DNA of 64,000 nucleotides from JANXUR01 sp038229415. GTDB lineage: Bacteria; Acidobacteriota; Terriglobia; Terriglobales; Acidobacteriaceae. Made by a program: the position numbers and the translations under genes. The stretch is taken from the NCBI GenBank assembly GCA_038229415.1, contig JBBROM010000006.1:124001-188000 (forward strand), read 5' to 3'. A model generated the notes under the pieces. That model did no database searches and was not told the DNA's origin. It saw only the letters and a program-made list of their open reading frames with translations. This document shows, one piece after another, positions 16,113 through 25,102 of this stretch. Numbering within the stretch: the stretch's first letter is position 1; each line of letters starts with the position of its first letter.

Positions 16113-17030
16113 CTACTGGCAGATCTCGGCGAGTGCTTTGTAGGGCTTCTCCGTAAACGCTGGGTACTTTATTTTTTTCTGATCCATCAGCTGATCCAGC
16201 AGGCTTCCGCCCCATTTGGAAGTCTGCTCCGGATCAATCTGATAAATCGGATCGGCTTGTGCCTGCTCCAGCGTCGTCAGCGTAAAACCCTTCTGCTTTA
16301 GCAAGTCGAGCAGGTCGGGCAGAATCACCTTGCTGAAGGCTCCCAGATGCAGTAGCAGCACATGGCGAATCTCCCGCCCCGCCACTAGAGTCGCCATCTC
16401 GCGGTCCTTGTCCAGGTATTCCGTGGCAAATTGCATATAGCTCGAATGCAGCCACGCGATCGCCTTCTGATCGTCTTTAGCCACGCAGCGAGCGTAGGGA
16501 GCATTCCACAAGTAGTCCTCGTAATCGAGCGTCACCTGTGCAATCTGATATCCGCGCCCCTTCAAGTACGCTCTTACTGCATTACGCTTTTCCAGGGTCT
16601 CGCCCTCGCGCAGGTAGGGATAGCGAAACCACTTCCACGCCGCAGCGTCCGGCGAAAGTAGCTCCAGCGCAGGTTCGTTCAGCGCGATCTCGCGCTCAAA
16701 GGCTTCCACGGAATTTTCGTGCAAATTCATGTGCAGGTAGGTGTGGTTGCCAACTTTTTCGCTGGCCGACCACAGCTTTAACGCCTCGGCCCCGTCCGGA
16801 TCGCCTTCCAACTTGCCAGCGTTGATGAATCCGTAGACCGGTGGCACGTGGCGCTTCTTGAGCAGTGCGATCACGTCGCGCGTCATCTGCGCCTTGGTCA
16901 CGCCGGGCGGCAGAATGCTGTTGGCGGGCAGATCGTCGAAGGTGAGGGCGACTTGCTGCCCAGTAACGCTGGCGCGCGCAAGCAGCAGGAAGAAGGCTGC
17001 AGCGGCCAGCCGAACCACTAACATTTTCAT
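16113..17030 (-). CDS. Exported polysaccharide deacetylase family protein
   Basis: A 305-residue NodB-fold protein with a clear signal peptide ('LAAAAFFLLLARASVTGQ'). The metal-site motif 'VALTFDDLP' follows the signal directly. The two histidines lie in 'VGNHTYLHMNL' near residue 95, the Arg motif in 'FRYPYLREGE' and the late His in 'LLLHLGAF'. These enzymes de-N-acetylate or otherwise trim polysaccharides or peptidoglycan in the periplasm. The substrate cannot be read from sequence. It ends 25 bases from the convergent acetyltransferase gene. Confidence 0.88.
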   Translation of the reverse strand: MKMLVVRLAAAAFFLLLARASVTGQQVALTFDDLPANSILPPGVTKAQMTRDVIALLKKRHVPPVYGFINAGKLEGDPDGAEALKLWSASEKVGNHTYLHMNLHENSVEAFEREIALNEPALELLSPDAAAWKWFRYPYLREGETLEKRNAVRAYLKGRGYQIAQVTLDYEDYLWNAPYARCVAKDDQKAIAWLHSSYMQFATEYLDKDREMATLVAGREIRHVLLLHLGAFSKVILPDLLDLLKQKGFTLTTLEQAQADPIYQIDPEQTSKWGGSLLDQLMDQKKIKYPAFTEKPYKALAEICQ

Positions 17031-17107
17031 GAAACGAGTTTACGGGAATCGAAACCGGGGAGGAAAACTGAGGAATAACCACGACATTAGGAACAGAAGA
17101 AAAATCT

Positions 17108-17194
17108 TGGTGCCATCGGAGGGACTCGAACCCCCACACCGTTGCCAGTACGTGGACCTGAACCACGCGCGTCTGCCAATTCCGCCACGATGGC
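17108..17194 (-). tRNA. tRNA-Leu (CAG)
   Basis: An 87-base type II tRNA with the CCA end encoded. The acceptor arm pairs GCCATCG with CGATGGC, with discriminator A. The D-arm region GCGGAATTGGCAGACGC is typical of leucine. The anticodon loop is TTCAGGT with anticodon CAG (read from + positions 17158-17160). A long variable arm and the T-arm GGGGGTTCGAGTCCCTC complete it. Confidence 0.95.
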
Positions 17195-17358
17195 ACTGCT
17201 GAAAAAAGCACTACAAAACGCACCGCAGGGCGGGCGCCGCAGTTGTGGACTGCGAATTCTTATTTTACAAGGTCAACGGGCACTGTCAAACCTCTAAGGC
17301 TTCGGGCAGCGGATCAGGCTCGTGACCACCTGTTGATCTCAAGGAATCATTTTTCATT

Positions 17359-17446
17359 CTTGACATTCCGAACGGGGTGAGGAATCTGCATTGGTGGTGC
17401 CTTCAATGCATTCCTCGGCCCCTAATGCGGCCCTCGGAATGACAAG
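17359..17446. repeat. Inverted-repeat element downstream of osmC
   Basis: Outer arms CTTGACATTCCGA (17359-17371) and TCGGAATGACAAG (17434-17446) pair at 12 of 13 positions. Inside, GAGGAAT..GCATTG pairs with CAATGCATTCCTC. It belongs to the same general class of dispersed intergenic hairpins seen elsewhere in the window but has a different sequence. The surrounding 17195-17460 stretch has no gene. Confidence 0.6.
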
Positions 17447-17460
17447 CCAAGCATATGGCT

Positions 17461-17889
17461 TTACGCTTCCAGCACCGCTGCCATTGTGATCTTCGCGCCC
17501 TTCAGCACCTTGCTCACCGGGCAGCCGACTTCCGCAGCTTGCGTCGCGGTCTGGAACTGCTCCGCCGTAGCGCCGGGAATCTTCGCCGTTACATCCAGGT
17601 GGATGGTGTTGATGGTCCAGCCGTCGCCGTCCTTATCCATGTTCAACGTCGCAGAGGTCTTGATCGTATCGGGCGTGAGGTTCATGCCAGCCAGTTGGGC
17701 AGCCAACGCCATGGAAAAACACCCAGCATGTGCGGCAGCAATCAACTCCTCGGGATTGGTGCCCGGGCCGTCGGCGAAACGGCTGGCTACGGAATACTTC
17801 GAGTCGTGCAGCACACCACCGGGCGCAGTTAGTGCGCCATGGCCTTCTTTGATGCTGCCAGTCCAAACTGCATTTGCAGTGCGTTTCAT
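17461..17889 (-). CDS. osmC: OsmC family peroxiredoxin
   Basis: A 142-residue OsmC-type thiol peroxidase, reducing organic hydroperoxides in the cytoplasm. 'ANAVWTGSIKEGHG' at the start, 'GTNPEELIAAAHAGCFSMAL' carrying the first catalytic Cys near residue 60, and 'VGCPVSKVLKG' carrying the second near residue 125 are all present. The start at 17889 is chosen because GGAGA precedes it; a longer frame to 17994 exists but its extension is unlike the family. Confidence 0.93.
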   Translation of the reverse strand: MKRTANAVWTGSIKEGHGALTAPGGVLHDSKYSVASRFADGPGTNPEELIAAAHAGCFSMALAAQLAGMNLTPDTIKTSATLNMDKDGDGWTINTIHLDVTAKIPGATAEQFQTATQAAEVGCPVSKVLKGAKITMAAVLEA

Positions 17890-18025
17890 CAGATTCGTCT
17901 CCGGAAATAAGGTGTGGGCCGTAGTGCGCTCCGAAGGCAATCGTACCAAATCGCCACAAGCGACGAGCATCCCCACGGAAAGGATGCGCCTCAACTTGGC
18001 AAAGGCTCACAAATCGCGAGAATAC

Positions 18026-18226
18026 TCAGTAAAAATCGGAGCAGGAAAGAAAATAGTTGCATTGCGGACACACCAGCTTGCAACTGCGATCATCCAGCCC
18101 AGTCGAACAGTTCGGGCAGATTCGCATGGGGTTCGCCACGGGTAATTTGGCGGCGGCATGCAGCACAGTTGCAATCGCGGCGTCGCCGAGCGGTGCGGAG
18201 ACGCTATTTTCATCGGTAGGCTTCAC
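18026..18226 (-). CDS. Tiny zinc-ribbon protein
   Basis: Up to 66 residues, ending in two CxxC knuckles: 'CPNCSTGLDDRSCKLVCPQC' (20 residues) followed by 'NYFLSCSDFY' at the very C-terminus. The four Cys pattern suggests one structural zinc. The start is uncertain: GTG at 18226 gives 66 residues, whereas ATG at 18127 gives only the 33-residue zinc part. No function is known. It lies 136 bases upstream of osmC on the same strand. Confidence 0.55.
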   Translation of the reverse strand: MKPTDENSVSAPLGDAAIATVLHAAAKLPVANPMRICPNCSTGLDDRSCKLVCPQCNYFLSCSDFY

Positions 18227-18373
18227 CCCGCCATCATCCGCAAGTCACCTTGTGGATTGCAATTAGCAAGTTGAGCACACGGTGTGGTGAGCGGACGCAC
18301 CGCGATGACGCGCTCTCAGCCAACTTTGCTAACAGAACCGACTTAAGGCAGTCACGAAGCCTCGGCGCACCCG

Positions 18374-18568
18374 CTATTTAGGGAGACCTAACTCGTCATA
18401 GAGAAAGTCGCCGTGGTCCTGATAGGGCCGCTTGATCAGCGCAGCAGACGCCCTGCCGATTTCGCGAATCCGTGCCGCAAGGTCTTCTGGATTCGGTCGC
18501 GCTTCGGCGTCAGCTTTGACGCGCTCGGGTTGCTCTGCTTTTGGAATGTCCGGGTTTGCCGTCATCAC
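18374..18568 (-). CDS. Small hypothetical protein
   Basis: A 64-residue charged, soluble protein without signal or membrane segment. AGGGG lies 7 bases before the ATG and codon use resembles its neighbours, so it is probably real. The C-terminal motif 'YQDHGDFLYDELGLPK' looks like a short folded or partner-binding element, but I do not recognise a family. The stretch 18227-18373 on its downstream side holds no other gene. Confidence 0.5.
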   Translation of the reverse strand: MMTANPDIPKAEQPERVKADAEARPNPEDLAARIREIGRASAALIKRPYQDHGDFLYDELGLPK

Positions 18569-18616
18569 GATTGCCCCTGTTGAAGACTACCGCAGAATCG
18601 TGAAAGTCGGGCACAC

Positions 18617-18651
18617 AAAAGGGCCCCGGCAACTTCGCCTGAGCCCTCTTT
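18617..18651 (-). terminator. Probable Rho-independent terminator of nrdJ
   Basis: On the minus strand AAAGAGGGC pairs with GGCCCTTTT around an inner GGC/GCC step, ending in a short T run about 30 bases after the nrdJ stop. The T tract is short, so it is moderate evidence. Confidence 0.5.
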
Positions 18652-18678
18652 AAGCGTTCGGGTTCCAATATCGCGCCC

Positions 18679-21600
18679 TTAGCTGCACCCGCTCGTCGAG
18701 CCGCAGCTCATGCAGCGGTAGCAACTGCCGTTGCGCGTCATAATCGCGCCGCAGACGTGGCAACTGGGCGCATCGCCCATATCCACCACGCCCTTGAGCG
18801 CATCGGAGGCGTGATAGGACCCCATCGTCGGCGGGCCAGTCGGCACCGCGGCCGTCGGCGTCAGCTCAGGAATCGGCGGTGCCACTCCCATCGCTTTCGG
18901 CCGGAAGTTGTCGAACAGCGATCCCTGCTGTCCGCTCAAAAAGCGCAGGCTGATCCAGCGGAAGATGTAGTCCATGATGGACTTGGCAAAGCCGATCTCC
19001 GGATTGCCGGTCCAGCCGCTGGGCTCAAACCGGGTGTGCGAAAACTTCTCGCACAACAGCTTCAGCGGAACGCCGTGCTGCAACGCCAGCGACGTAGCGC
19101 AGGCGAAGCTATCCATCAGGCCGCTGAGCGTCGCGCCTTCCTTCGCCATGGTGATGAACAGCTCACCCGGCGAACCGTCGGGATACAAGCCCACGGTAAT
19201 GTAGCCCTCGTGTCCGCCTACGCTGAACTTGTGCGTCACCGAGGCGCGCTCATCCTGCAACCGATGGCGAATCGCCCGCGGCGGCGCGTTGTGATCCTGC
19301 TCCAGCAGTGAAACTGCCGCAGTCTGTGGCTTGGCATCGCTCGAAGTTGCGCTACCTGCCGCGCTCAGCGGCTGCGACTTCTTGCAGCCGTCGCGATAGA
19401 TCGCCACCGCCTTGATGCCCTGCTTCCAGGCTTCGAGGTACGCCTCGCTGATGTCCTCCACCGTGGCGTTTTCCGGCAGGTTCACTGTCTTCGAGATCGC
19501 ACCAGAAATAAACGGCTGTACCGCCGCCATCATCTTCAGGTGGCCCATGTAGTGAATCGAGCGCGTGCCCTTCATCGGCTTGAACGAACAGTCGAACACT
19601 GCGAGATGCTCGTCCTTCACGTGAGGCGCGCCTTCGATGGTGCCGGTCGCGTCAATGTAGCTGACGATCGTATTGGTCTGGTCGCTGCTGTACTCCATCT
19701 TGAACAGCGCGGCAGGCACGGTGTTGTTCACAATCTTGATCATGCCGCCGCCCACCAGCTTCTTGAACTTCACCAGCGCAAGGTCCGGTTCAACTCCGGT
19801 GGTGTCGCAGTCCATCATGAAGCCGATGGTGCCCGTAGGCGCCAGTACCGTGACCTGTGCATTGCGATAGCCGTATTTTTCGCCGCTGGCCAGCGCATCA
19901 TCCCAGCATTGGCGCGACGCCTCGAAGATCGAAGCGGGCACGTTTTTGCGATTGATGCTGTTCACCGACGCGCGGTGCATGCGAATCACGTCGAGAAAAG
20001 GCTCACGATTGATGTAAAAGCCCGGGCAAGCACCGCCCGGCATCTGCTCGGCCGTGGTCACGCCCAGGCTCTGCATCACCGGATCGGTCGCCGGAGTGAG
20101 CGCCGGGCAAAGCTCGGCAATCTTCGACGACTGCAAGTATGCCTCGCCGCACATGATCGCCGTCACACAAGCAGCGTAGTCGCGACCGCCATCGGAGTCA
20201 TAAGGCAAACCGAGCGACATCAGCAACGCACCCAGATTCGCGTAGCCCAAGCCCAGCGGGCGGTACTCGTGCGAGTTCTTGGTGATGGATTCCGTCGGAT
20301 ATCCGGCGTTATCCACCAGAATCTCCTGCGCCGTAATCAGCACGTCCACCGCCTGAATGTAGGCCTGCACATCGAATGTGCCGTTCGGAGCAAACTTCAT
20401 CAGATTCATGCTGGCCAGGTTGCACGCCGAATCGTCGAGGAACATATATTCCGAGCAGGGATTCGACGCGTTGATGCGCGCTGTGTTCTTCGAGGTGTGC
20501 CACTTGTTGATGGTGGTGTCGAACTGCATGCCGGGATCGCCGCAGCGCCAGGTCGCGTCACTGATCTTGTTCATTAGGTCGCGCGCCTTGTAGGTGTTCA
20601 CCACTTCGCCGCCAGCAATCTTGCGGGTAGAAAAGTCGCCATCGCGCGTCACCGCGTTCATAAAATCGTCGGTGGTGCGGACCGAGTTGTTGGCGTTCTG
20701 GAAGAAGATGGACGAGTACGCCTCAGAGTCCGGGCTCGAGCCGTCGTAGCCAGCTTCAATCAGCGCCCAAGCCTTGGCTTCTTCCTTCGACTTGCATTCG
20801 ACAAAGTCCACAATGTCCGGATGATCCACGTTCAGAATCACCATCTTGGCGGCGCGGCGCGTCTTGCCGCCGCTCTTGATGACGCCCGCAAAAGCGTCAA
20901 ATCCGCGCATGAAGCTTAGCGGGCCGCTGGCCGTGCCACCGCCACTCAGAGTTTCAATCGAAGAGCGCAGCGGCGAAAGATTGCTGCCCGTGCCCGACCC
21001 CCACTTGAAGAGCATGCCCTCGGTCTTGGCCAGGGTCAGAATCGAATCGAGTGAGTCCTTCACCGAGTTGATGAAGCAGGCCGAACACTGCGGGCGTGTA
21101 TAGCCGACCGCGCCGAACTCCACTCGACTCAGTTCAGGATTCCAGTGCCAGTTCTCGGCTTTAGAATCTGGCTCGATGCGGTCGCAGCCCACGTTGAACC
21201 ACACCGGCGAATTGAACGCCGCGTACTGCTGCACCAGAAGGTAGGCGAGTTCGTCGTGGAACACCGCCGCATCTTCACTGGTGCGGAAGTAGCCATCCTT
21301 GATGCCCCACTTCGCAATCGTATCGGCCACGCGAGTTATCAGTGCACGCACGCCCGATTCGCGCTCGGGGGTGCCGACTTGGCCGTGCAGATATTTGCTG
21401 GCGACGATATTGGTCGCGGTCATGGACCAGTCTTTCGGCGTCTCGACATTTTGCTGCTCAAAAATTACGTTGCCCTTAGCGTCAATGATCTGCGCCAAGC
21501 GCATCTCCCACTCGACTTCGTCGTAGGGAGAGACACCGGCTTTGCTGAAATGACGGCGGAACTCGAGGCCTGGGGCCTTCTTCTTGTTTGTGTTGTTGAC

Positions 21601-21690
21601 GGTGGTGCTGACGGCAGGCGCGGGCTGGGCGGCTGCCGCAGAGCTGGTCTCGCCAGAAATGGTGGCGGTTTTCATACGGGCTTCGGACAT
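18679..21690 (-). CDS. nrdJ: Vitamin B12-dependent ribonucleoside-diphosphate reductase (class II)
   Basis: A 1003-residue class II reductase that makes deoxyribonucleotides using adenosylcobalamin. Seen in order: an unconserved N-terminal arm of about 40 residues, 'FNSPVWFNVG' near residue 140, 'RPQCSACFINSVKDSLDS' near residue 200 with a redox Cys, 'NPCSEYMFLDDSACNLASMN' near residue 410, 'YRPLGLGYANLGALLM' and 'LAPTGTIGFMMDCDTTG'. The C-terminal tail has 'CHVCGAIM'...'CYRCMSCG', a Cys-rich reducing or zinc module typical of the long NrdJ type. There is no small subunit, as expected. AAGGAG precedes the ATG. Its ~435-base upstream region is rich in hairpins. Confidence 0.96.
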   Translation of the reverse strand: MSEARMKTATISGETSSAAAAQPAPAVSTTVNNTNKKKAPGLEFRRHFSKAGVSPYDEVEWEMRLAQIIDAKGNVIFEQQNVETPKDWSMTATNIVASKYLHGQVGTPERESGVRALITRVADTIAKWGIKDGYFRTSEDAAVFHDELAYLLVQQYAAFNSPVWFNVGCDRIEPDSKAENWHWNPELSRVEFGAVGYTRPQCSACFINSVKDSLDSILTLAKTEGMLFKWGSGTGSNLSPLRSSIETLSGGGTASGPLSFMRGFDAFAGVIKSGGKTRRAAKMVILNVDHPDIVDFVECKSKEEAKAWALIEAGYDGSSPDSEAYSSIFFQNANNSVRTTDDFMNAVTRDGDFSTRKIAGGEVVNTYKARDLMNKISDATWRCGDPGMQFDTTINKWHTSKNTARINASNPCSEYMFLDDSACNLASMNLMKFAPNGTFDVQAYIQAVDVLITAQEILVDNAGYPTESITKNSHEYRPLGLGYANLGALLMSLGLPYDSDGGRDYAACVTAIMCGEAYLQSSKIAELCPALTPATDPVMQSLGVTTAEQMPGGACPGFYINREPFLDVIRMHRASVNSINRKNVPASIFEASRQCWDDALASGEKYGYRNAQVTVLAPTGTIGFMMDCDTTGVEPDLALVKFKKLVGGGMIKIVNNTVPAALFKMEYSSDQTNTIVSYIDATGTIEGAPHVKDEHLAVFDCSFKPMKGTRSIHYMGHLKMMAAVQPFISGAISKTVNLPENATVEDISEAYLEAWKQGIKAVAIYRDGCKKSQPLSAAGSATSSDAKPQTAAVSLLEQDHNAPPRAIRHRLQDERASVTHKFSVGGHEGYITVGLYPDGSPGELFITMAKEGATLSGLMDSFACATSLALQHGVPLKLLCEKFSHTRFEPSGWTGNPEIGFAKSIMDYIFRWISLRFLSGQQGSLFDNFRPKAMGVAPPIPELTPTAAVPTGPPTMGSYHASDALKGVVDMGDAPSCHVCGAIMTRNGSCYRCMSCGSTSGCS

Positions 21691-21711
21691 CTTGCTGCTC
21701 CTTCAAAATGA

Positions 21712-21926
21712 CGAACCGGGGGTGTATCCGGTTTCGCCTCTACTGGTAGGTCTTCGCAATAACTGTGGCGGACGGCTCAATAGCAACGCCCAGCATGCTT
21801 GTCTCTTGTATCCGTGAGTCTCTTTCACTGGGATGCTGGAGGAGAAGTTGCGGCTTCCGCAACCCCAAATCCGCAGGTCGGGAAAGCGACCCTGGTTTCT
21901 CTTGGCATCCCGGCAGAACTGCTCCG
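21712..21926 (-). promoter_or_regulatory. Hairpin-rich leader of nrdJ
   Basis: The 437 bases between nrdJ and the next gene hold no coding frame I trust but several stems: CGAACCGG/CCGGTTTCG (21712-21736, just above the ribosome site, one bulge), CCAGCAT/ATGCTGG (about 21790-21838), GTTGCGG/CCGCAAC with a 3-base loop (about 21847-21863), GGTCG/CGACC (about 21876-21891) and TCCCGG/CCGGGA (about 21908-21928). I looked for a cobalamin riboswitch B12 box and NrdR boxes and found neither. Confidence 0.35.
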
Positions 21927-22127
21927 GGAGTTGGAGATTACGCCCCGCCCATTGGGGATGTCAAGCACAAACCGCAACATATTGTGGAGATAGTTCATAT
22001 CAAGCGGAATGCCCGTTCCTAACTAGGAAACAGGGCTCACCAGAGTCCCCCTCTGGAATCAGACGTGCTGGAGAGCGTTGAAGCCGCGGCTGGGGATGGC
22101 TTGGATCCGCTGGCTTACCCAGTAGCC

Positions 22128-22571
22128 TTACCCAGCGCGGCTGGCTCCCCGGACGTTGACCGCTCCGCCCCGCTCTTTGCCCACCCTTTGGGCCTTTTTC
22201 TTCGGCGGACGCGTTTCCGCCTCGGAACTGGTCGCGGTGATCTGGATCTCCGGCTGGGAGCCATCCAGAAGTGCCATCTGCTGATGAATCTGGGCCGCTG
22301 GAACCTTCCGCCGTCGCTGGCCTGATGCAAGCTTCGCAGCCCGGCTCTCCGCCGCTGTAATGGCGACGTAGACATCCTCAAACACCTTCCGCGGCGTGAT
22401 GCTGCGCACGCCCTCGAACGACTCCACCAAGTAGTCACCCTTGCGGCCACGATGCTCACGGCCCAGGACGTCGGTGAAGCTCATGGCATCCTCCAGTTGC
22501 GCGGCCTTGATCAGGAAGCGGGTACGGTAGGTCTGCCACTCGCTCATTTGGGTTTTTACTGCCACCACCAT
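22128..22571 (-). CDS. Hypothetical protein with KGDYL motif
   Basis: A 147-residue soluble protein. The first 75 residues look folded: 'EWQTYRTRFLIKAAQL', then 'GREHRGRKGDYLVESFEG' and 'ITPRKVFEDVYVAI'. The KGDYL-x8-F-x3-Y pattern resembles the PGDYG-type domain found in phage and bacterial proteins of unknown role. The C-terminal half is basic, Ala/Lys/Arg-rich and likely disordered or nucleic-acid-binding. GAGGG lies 5 bases before the ATG at 22571; an in-frame ATG at 22547 is an alternative. It is upstream of nrdJ on the same strand. Confidence 0.65.
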   Translation of the reverse strand: MVVAVKTQMSEWQTYRTRFLIKAAQLEDAMSFTDVLGREHRGRKGDYLVESFEGVRSITPRKVFEDVYVAITAAESRAAKLASGQRRRKVPAAQIHQQMALLDGSQPEIQITATSSEAETRPPKKKAQRVGKERGGAVNVRGASRAG

Positions 22572-23084
22572 GCACGCCCTCGGACACTTTGGAAATGTTC
22601 AATGTTCAGTGAGTGTTCAGATTGTTCGCAGGCATTCTCTGCTGGCATCGCCTGCCGTCATGCCTGGAATCGTGACTACGACAGGGGATTCGGCAAGGCA
22701 GCAGCTTCTCACACTCAACTTCACGAATTGCAAATGTACGCGTGTGGAACGATCCGGTCAATTACCCAAATCCAGTGCATATATGCAGACTGCAAAGCGG
22801 CTCGCGTGGGAAGCTGATTCGCTCCAACCCAGCATGATTGCTGGGCGAACTCGCATTCGTCATGCGGCTGGAATCGCTCTTGGTGGTTGATCCAGGCCGT
22901 TTTGGGAATTCACATAAAGCATTTTCCACACCGCTTCCCACAGGTTATGAACCGCTCTCAGCGGTTTCCTAGTCGCTCCAGTTGTTCCCCGGAGAAACTG
23001 CTAGACTCTCTAGCGAATAGAGAGGCCTGCGGTTTAGTCTCCGCTGTGTCTGCAACGTCGGTCGTCGCTCGCCAAGGAGGATGT
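22572..23084. other. Intergenic region without a recognisable gene
   Basis: A 513-base stretch between divergent genes. It contains several TGTTCA-like words near 22595-22630, a DnaA-box-like TTTTCCACA at 22923-22931 with TTCCCACAGG nearby, and a perfect hairpin AACCGCT/AGCGGTT with a CTC loop at 22950-22966. No ORF here has family motifs or a ribosome site. Confidence 0.5.
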
Positions 23085-25073
23085 ATGTTTCCTGAGACTC
23101 GTTCTTTATCGTTGTGCAAATTGCTACTGCTCGTAGCGCTGGCTGCTTCGTTCTGGTCAGTTCCGGCGGCGGCGCAATCGGCTCCGCAGTATCCCGCCTT
23201 CCCCAGCGAAACTCCCGGCAAGCTCGATCAGCCGACGCCCGGCTTTGACTTTGAACGTCGGGAAGCCATGATCCCCATGCGCGACGGCGTCAAGCTGCAC
23301 ACTGTGATCCTCGTGCCCAAGGGCGCCAAGCGCGCTGGCATTTTGCTGACGCGCACTCCGTACAACGCGTCGGACATGCTGAGCCACATGGCCAGCTCGC
23401 ATCTGGGCTCTAACCTACAGGGCTACGACAACGCCGTGGACGTGATCGTGGAAGGCGGCTACATCCGCGTGGCGCAGGATATCCGCGGCAAGTACGGCTC
23501 CGAGGGCGATTATGTTATGACGAGGCCGCTGCACGGGCCGGGCAACCCAACGCCGGTGGACCACTCCACCGACACCTACGACACGATTGACTGGCTGGTG
23601 AAGAACGTTCCCGAGTCGAATGGCCGCGTCGGCATTCTGGGCATCTCCTACGACGGCTTTACCAGCCTGATGGCGCTGGTGAATCCGCATCCCGCGCTGA
23701 AGGTTGCCGTCCCCATGAACCCCATGGTGGATGGCTGGCGGGGCGACGACTGGTTCCACAATGGTGCCTTCCGCCAGACCAACCTTTCCTACATCTGGGA
23801 GCAGGAAGCCACCCGCTCGAACGACGCCAAGTGGTGGCGGAATTACCTTGATGACTACGACCTGTACATGGAGTCTGGCTCGGCGGGCGAGTTGGGCAAG
23901 CGCCACGGAGTCGAACAGCTCGGCATGTGGCAGAAGATTCTGGCGCATCCTGCCTATGACGCCTTCTGGCAGGATCAAGCGCTTGACCAGACCTTGGCGC
24001 GCCAGCCCCTCACCGTGCCCACCATGCTCGTGCACAGCTTGTGGGATCAGGAGGACATCTACGGCGCAGAAGCTGTGTACAGCGCCGTCAAGCCCCACGA
24101 CTCCGCCAACAACCTGTTTCTGGTGATGGGCCCATGGCATCACGGGCAGGAAATTGAGGACGCGAGCACGCTTGGCGCGCTCAAGTTTGGCAGCGCCACC
24201 GGGGACTTCTTCCGCCAGCAGATTCTGCGGCCATTTCTCGACCAATATTTGATGGACGACGCGCCCAAGGCCGACATGCCGCCGGTGTGGGCGTACGAGA
24301 CAGGCAGCAACCGCTGGCTTCGTCTGCCAGCGTGGCCCGCCGGATGCCCCAGCGGCTGCACTGTTAAGCCGACTCCGCTATACCTGAATGCTGGGATGAA
24401 GGTGAGCTTCGCGGCTCCATCTGCGGGTGGTGGTTCGTCTGACAAGACTGGCGATTTTGCCGAATACATTTCCGACCCCAACAAGCCGGTGCCGTTCCGC
24501 GCCCGTCCCATTCCGCCGGTCGGCTACGACTCCTGCCAGGTGTGGGCCTGCTGGCTGGTGGATGACCAGCGCGAAGCCTCGGGCCGCACTGACGTGCTGG
24601 CCTTCACCTCCGACCGGCTCACCGCGCCGGTGAAGATCAGCGGCGCGCCCATCGCCAACCTCATTGCCTCTACCAGCGGCACTGACTCGGACTGGGTGGT
24701 GAAGCTGATTGACGTGTATCCCGACGAGGTAGCTGGCGACCCCAAGATGGGCGGCTACCAGCTCGCCGTTGCCATGGACATTTTTCGCGGACGCTATCGC
24801 GAGAGCCTTGCCACTCCCAAGGCCATCGCCGCTGGCGAGCCGCTGCTGTACAAGTTTGCGCTGCCCAACGCGAACCACGTCTTTCTGCCCGGACATCGCA
24901 TCATGGTGCAGGTGCAGTCGAGCTGGTTCCCGTTGTATGACCGCAATCCGCAGACGTTTGTGCAAAGCATCTTCTGGGCCAAGCCGGAGGATTATCGCAA
25001 GGCCACGCAGCGGGTCTATCATGTGCCCGGCAACGCGAGCTTTGTGGAGTTGCCTGTGGTGGTGACGCCGTAG
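23085..25073 (+). CDS. Exported CocE/NonD family hydrolase
   Basis: A 662-residue secreted alpha/beta-hydrolase (X-Pro dipeptidyl-peptidase S15 / CocE group). The signal peptide 'LCKLLLLVALAASFWSVPAA' is followed by 'VKLHTVILVPKGAKRAGILL'. The nucleophile is in 'ILGISYDGFTSL' near residue 188, the acid in 'HSLWDQEDIYGA' near residue 315 and the histidine in 'MGPWHHGQ' near residue 350. The last 200 residues are the jelly-roll C-terminal domain. ATG 23085 is chosen because AAGGAGG sits 6 bases upstream and the signal begins there; the longer frame to 22887 is not needed. It probably hydrolyses esters or acylated amino compounds in the periplasm. Confidence 0.92.
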   Translation: MFPETRSLSLCKLLLLVALAASFWSVPAAAQSAPQYPAFPSETPGKLDQPTPGFDFERREAMIPMRDGVKLHTVILVPKGAKRAGILLTRTPYNASDMLSHMASSHLGSNLQGYDNAVDVIVEGGYIRVAQDIRGKYGSEGDYVMTRPLHGPGNPTPVDHSTDTYDTIDWLVKNVPESNGRVGILGISYDGFTSLMALVNPHPALKVAVPMNPMVDGWRGDDWFHNGAFRQTNLSYIWEQEATRSNDAKWWRNYLDDYDLYMESGSAGELGKRHGVEQLGMWQKILAHPAYDAFWQDQALDQTLARQPLTVPTMLVHSLWDQEDIYGAEAVYSAVKPHDSANNLFLVMGPWHHGQEIEDASTLGALKFGSATGDFFRQQILRPFLDQYLMDDAPKADMPPVWAYETGSNRWLRLPAWPAGCPSGCTVKPTPLYLNAGMKVSFAAPSAGGGSSDKTGDFAEYISDPNKPVPFRARPIPPVGYDSCQVWACWLVDDQREASGRTDVLAFTSDRLTAPVKISGAPIANLIASTSGTDSDWVVKLIDVYPDEVAGDPKMGGYQLAVAMDIFRGRYRESLATPKAIAAGEPLLYKFALPNANHVFLPGHRIMVQVQSSWFPLYDRNPQTFVQSIFWAKPEDYRKATQRVYHVPGNASFVELPVVVTP

Positions 25074-25102
25074 AAACACAACAGAATCCGGCAGGGCACG
25101 AC

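Noticed and set aside
19540..20577. 345-residue ORF on the plus strand inside nrdJ
   Set aside because: Antisense shadow, His/Arg/Val-rich, with no motif or ribosome site.
21765..22022. Short plus-strand ORFs in the nrdJ upstream region
   Set aside because: No ribosome site or recognisable motif; the region is better explained as leader or repeats.
21691..22127. Cobalamin riboswitch upstream of nrdJ
   Set aside because: The conserved B12 box and the core junction words were not found on either strand.
22923..22945. DnaA-box-like words TTTTCCACA and TTCCCACAGG suggesting a replication origin
   Set aside because: Only one good box, no AT-rich unwinding region, and no dnaA, dnaN or parAB nearby.
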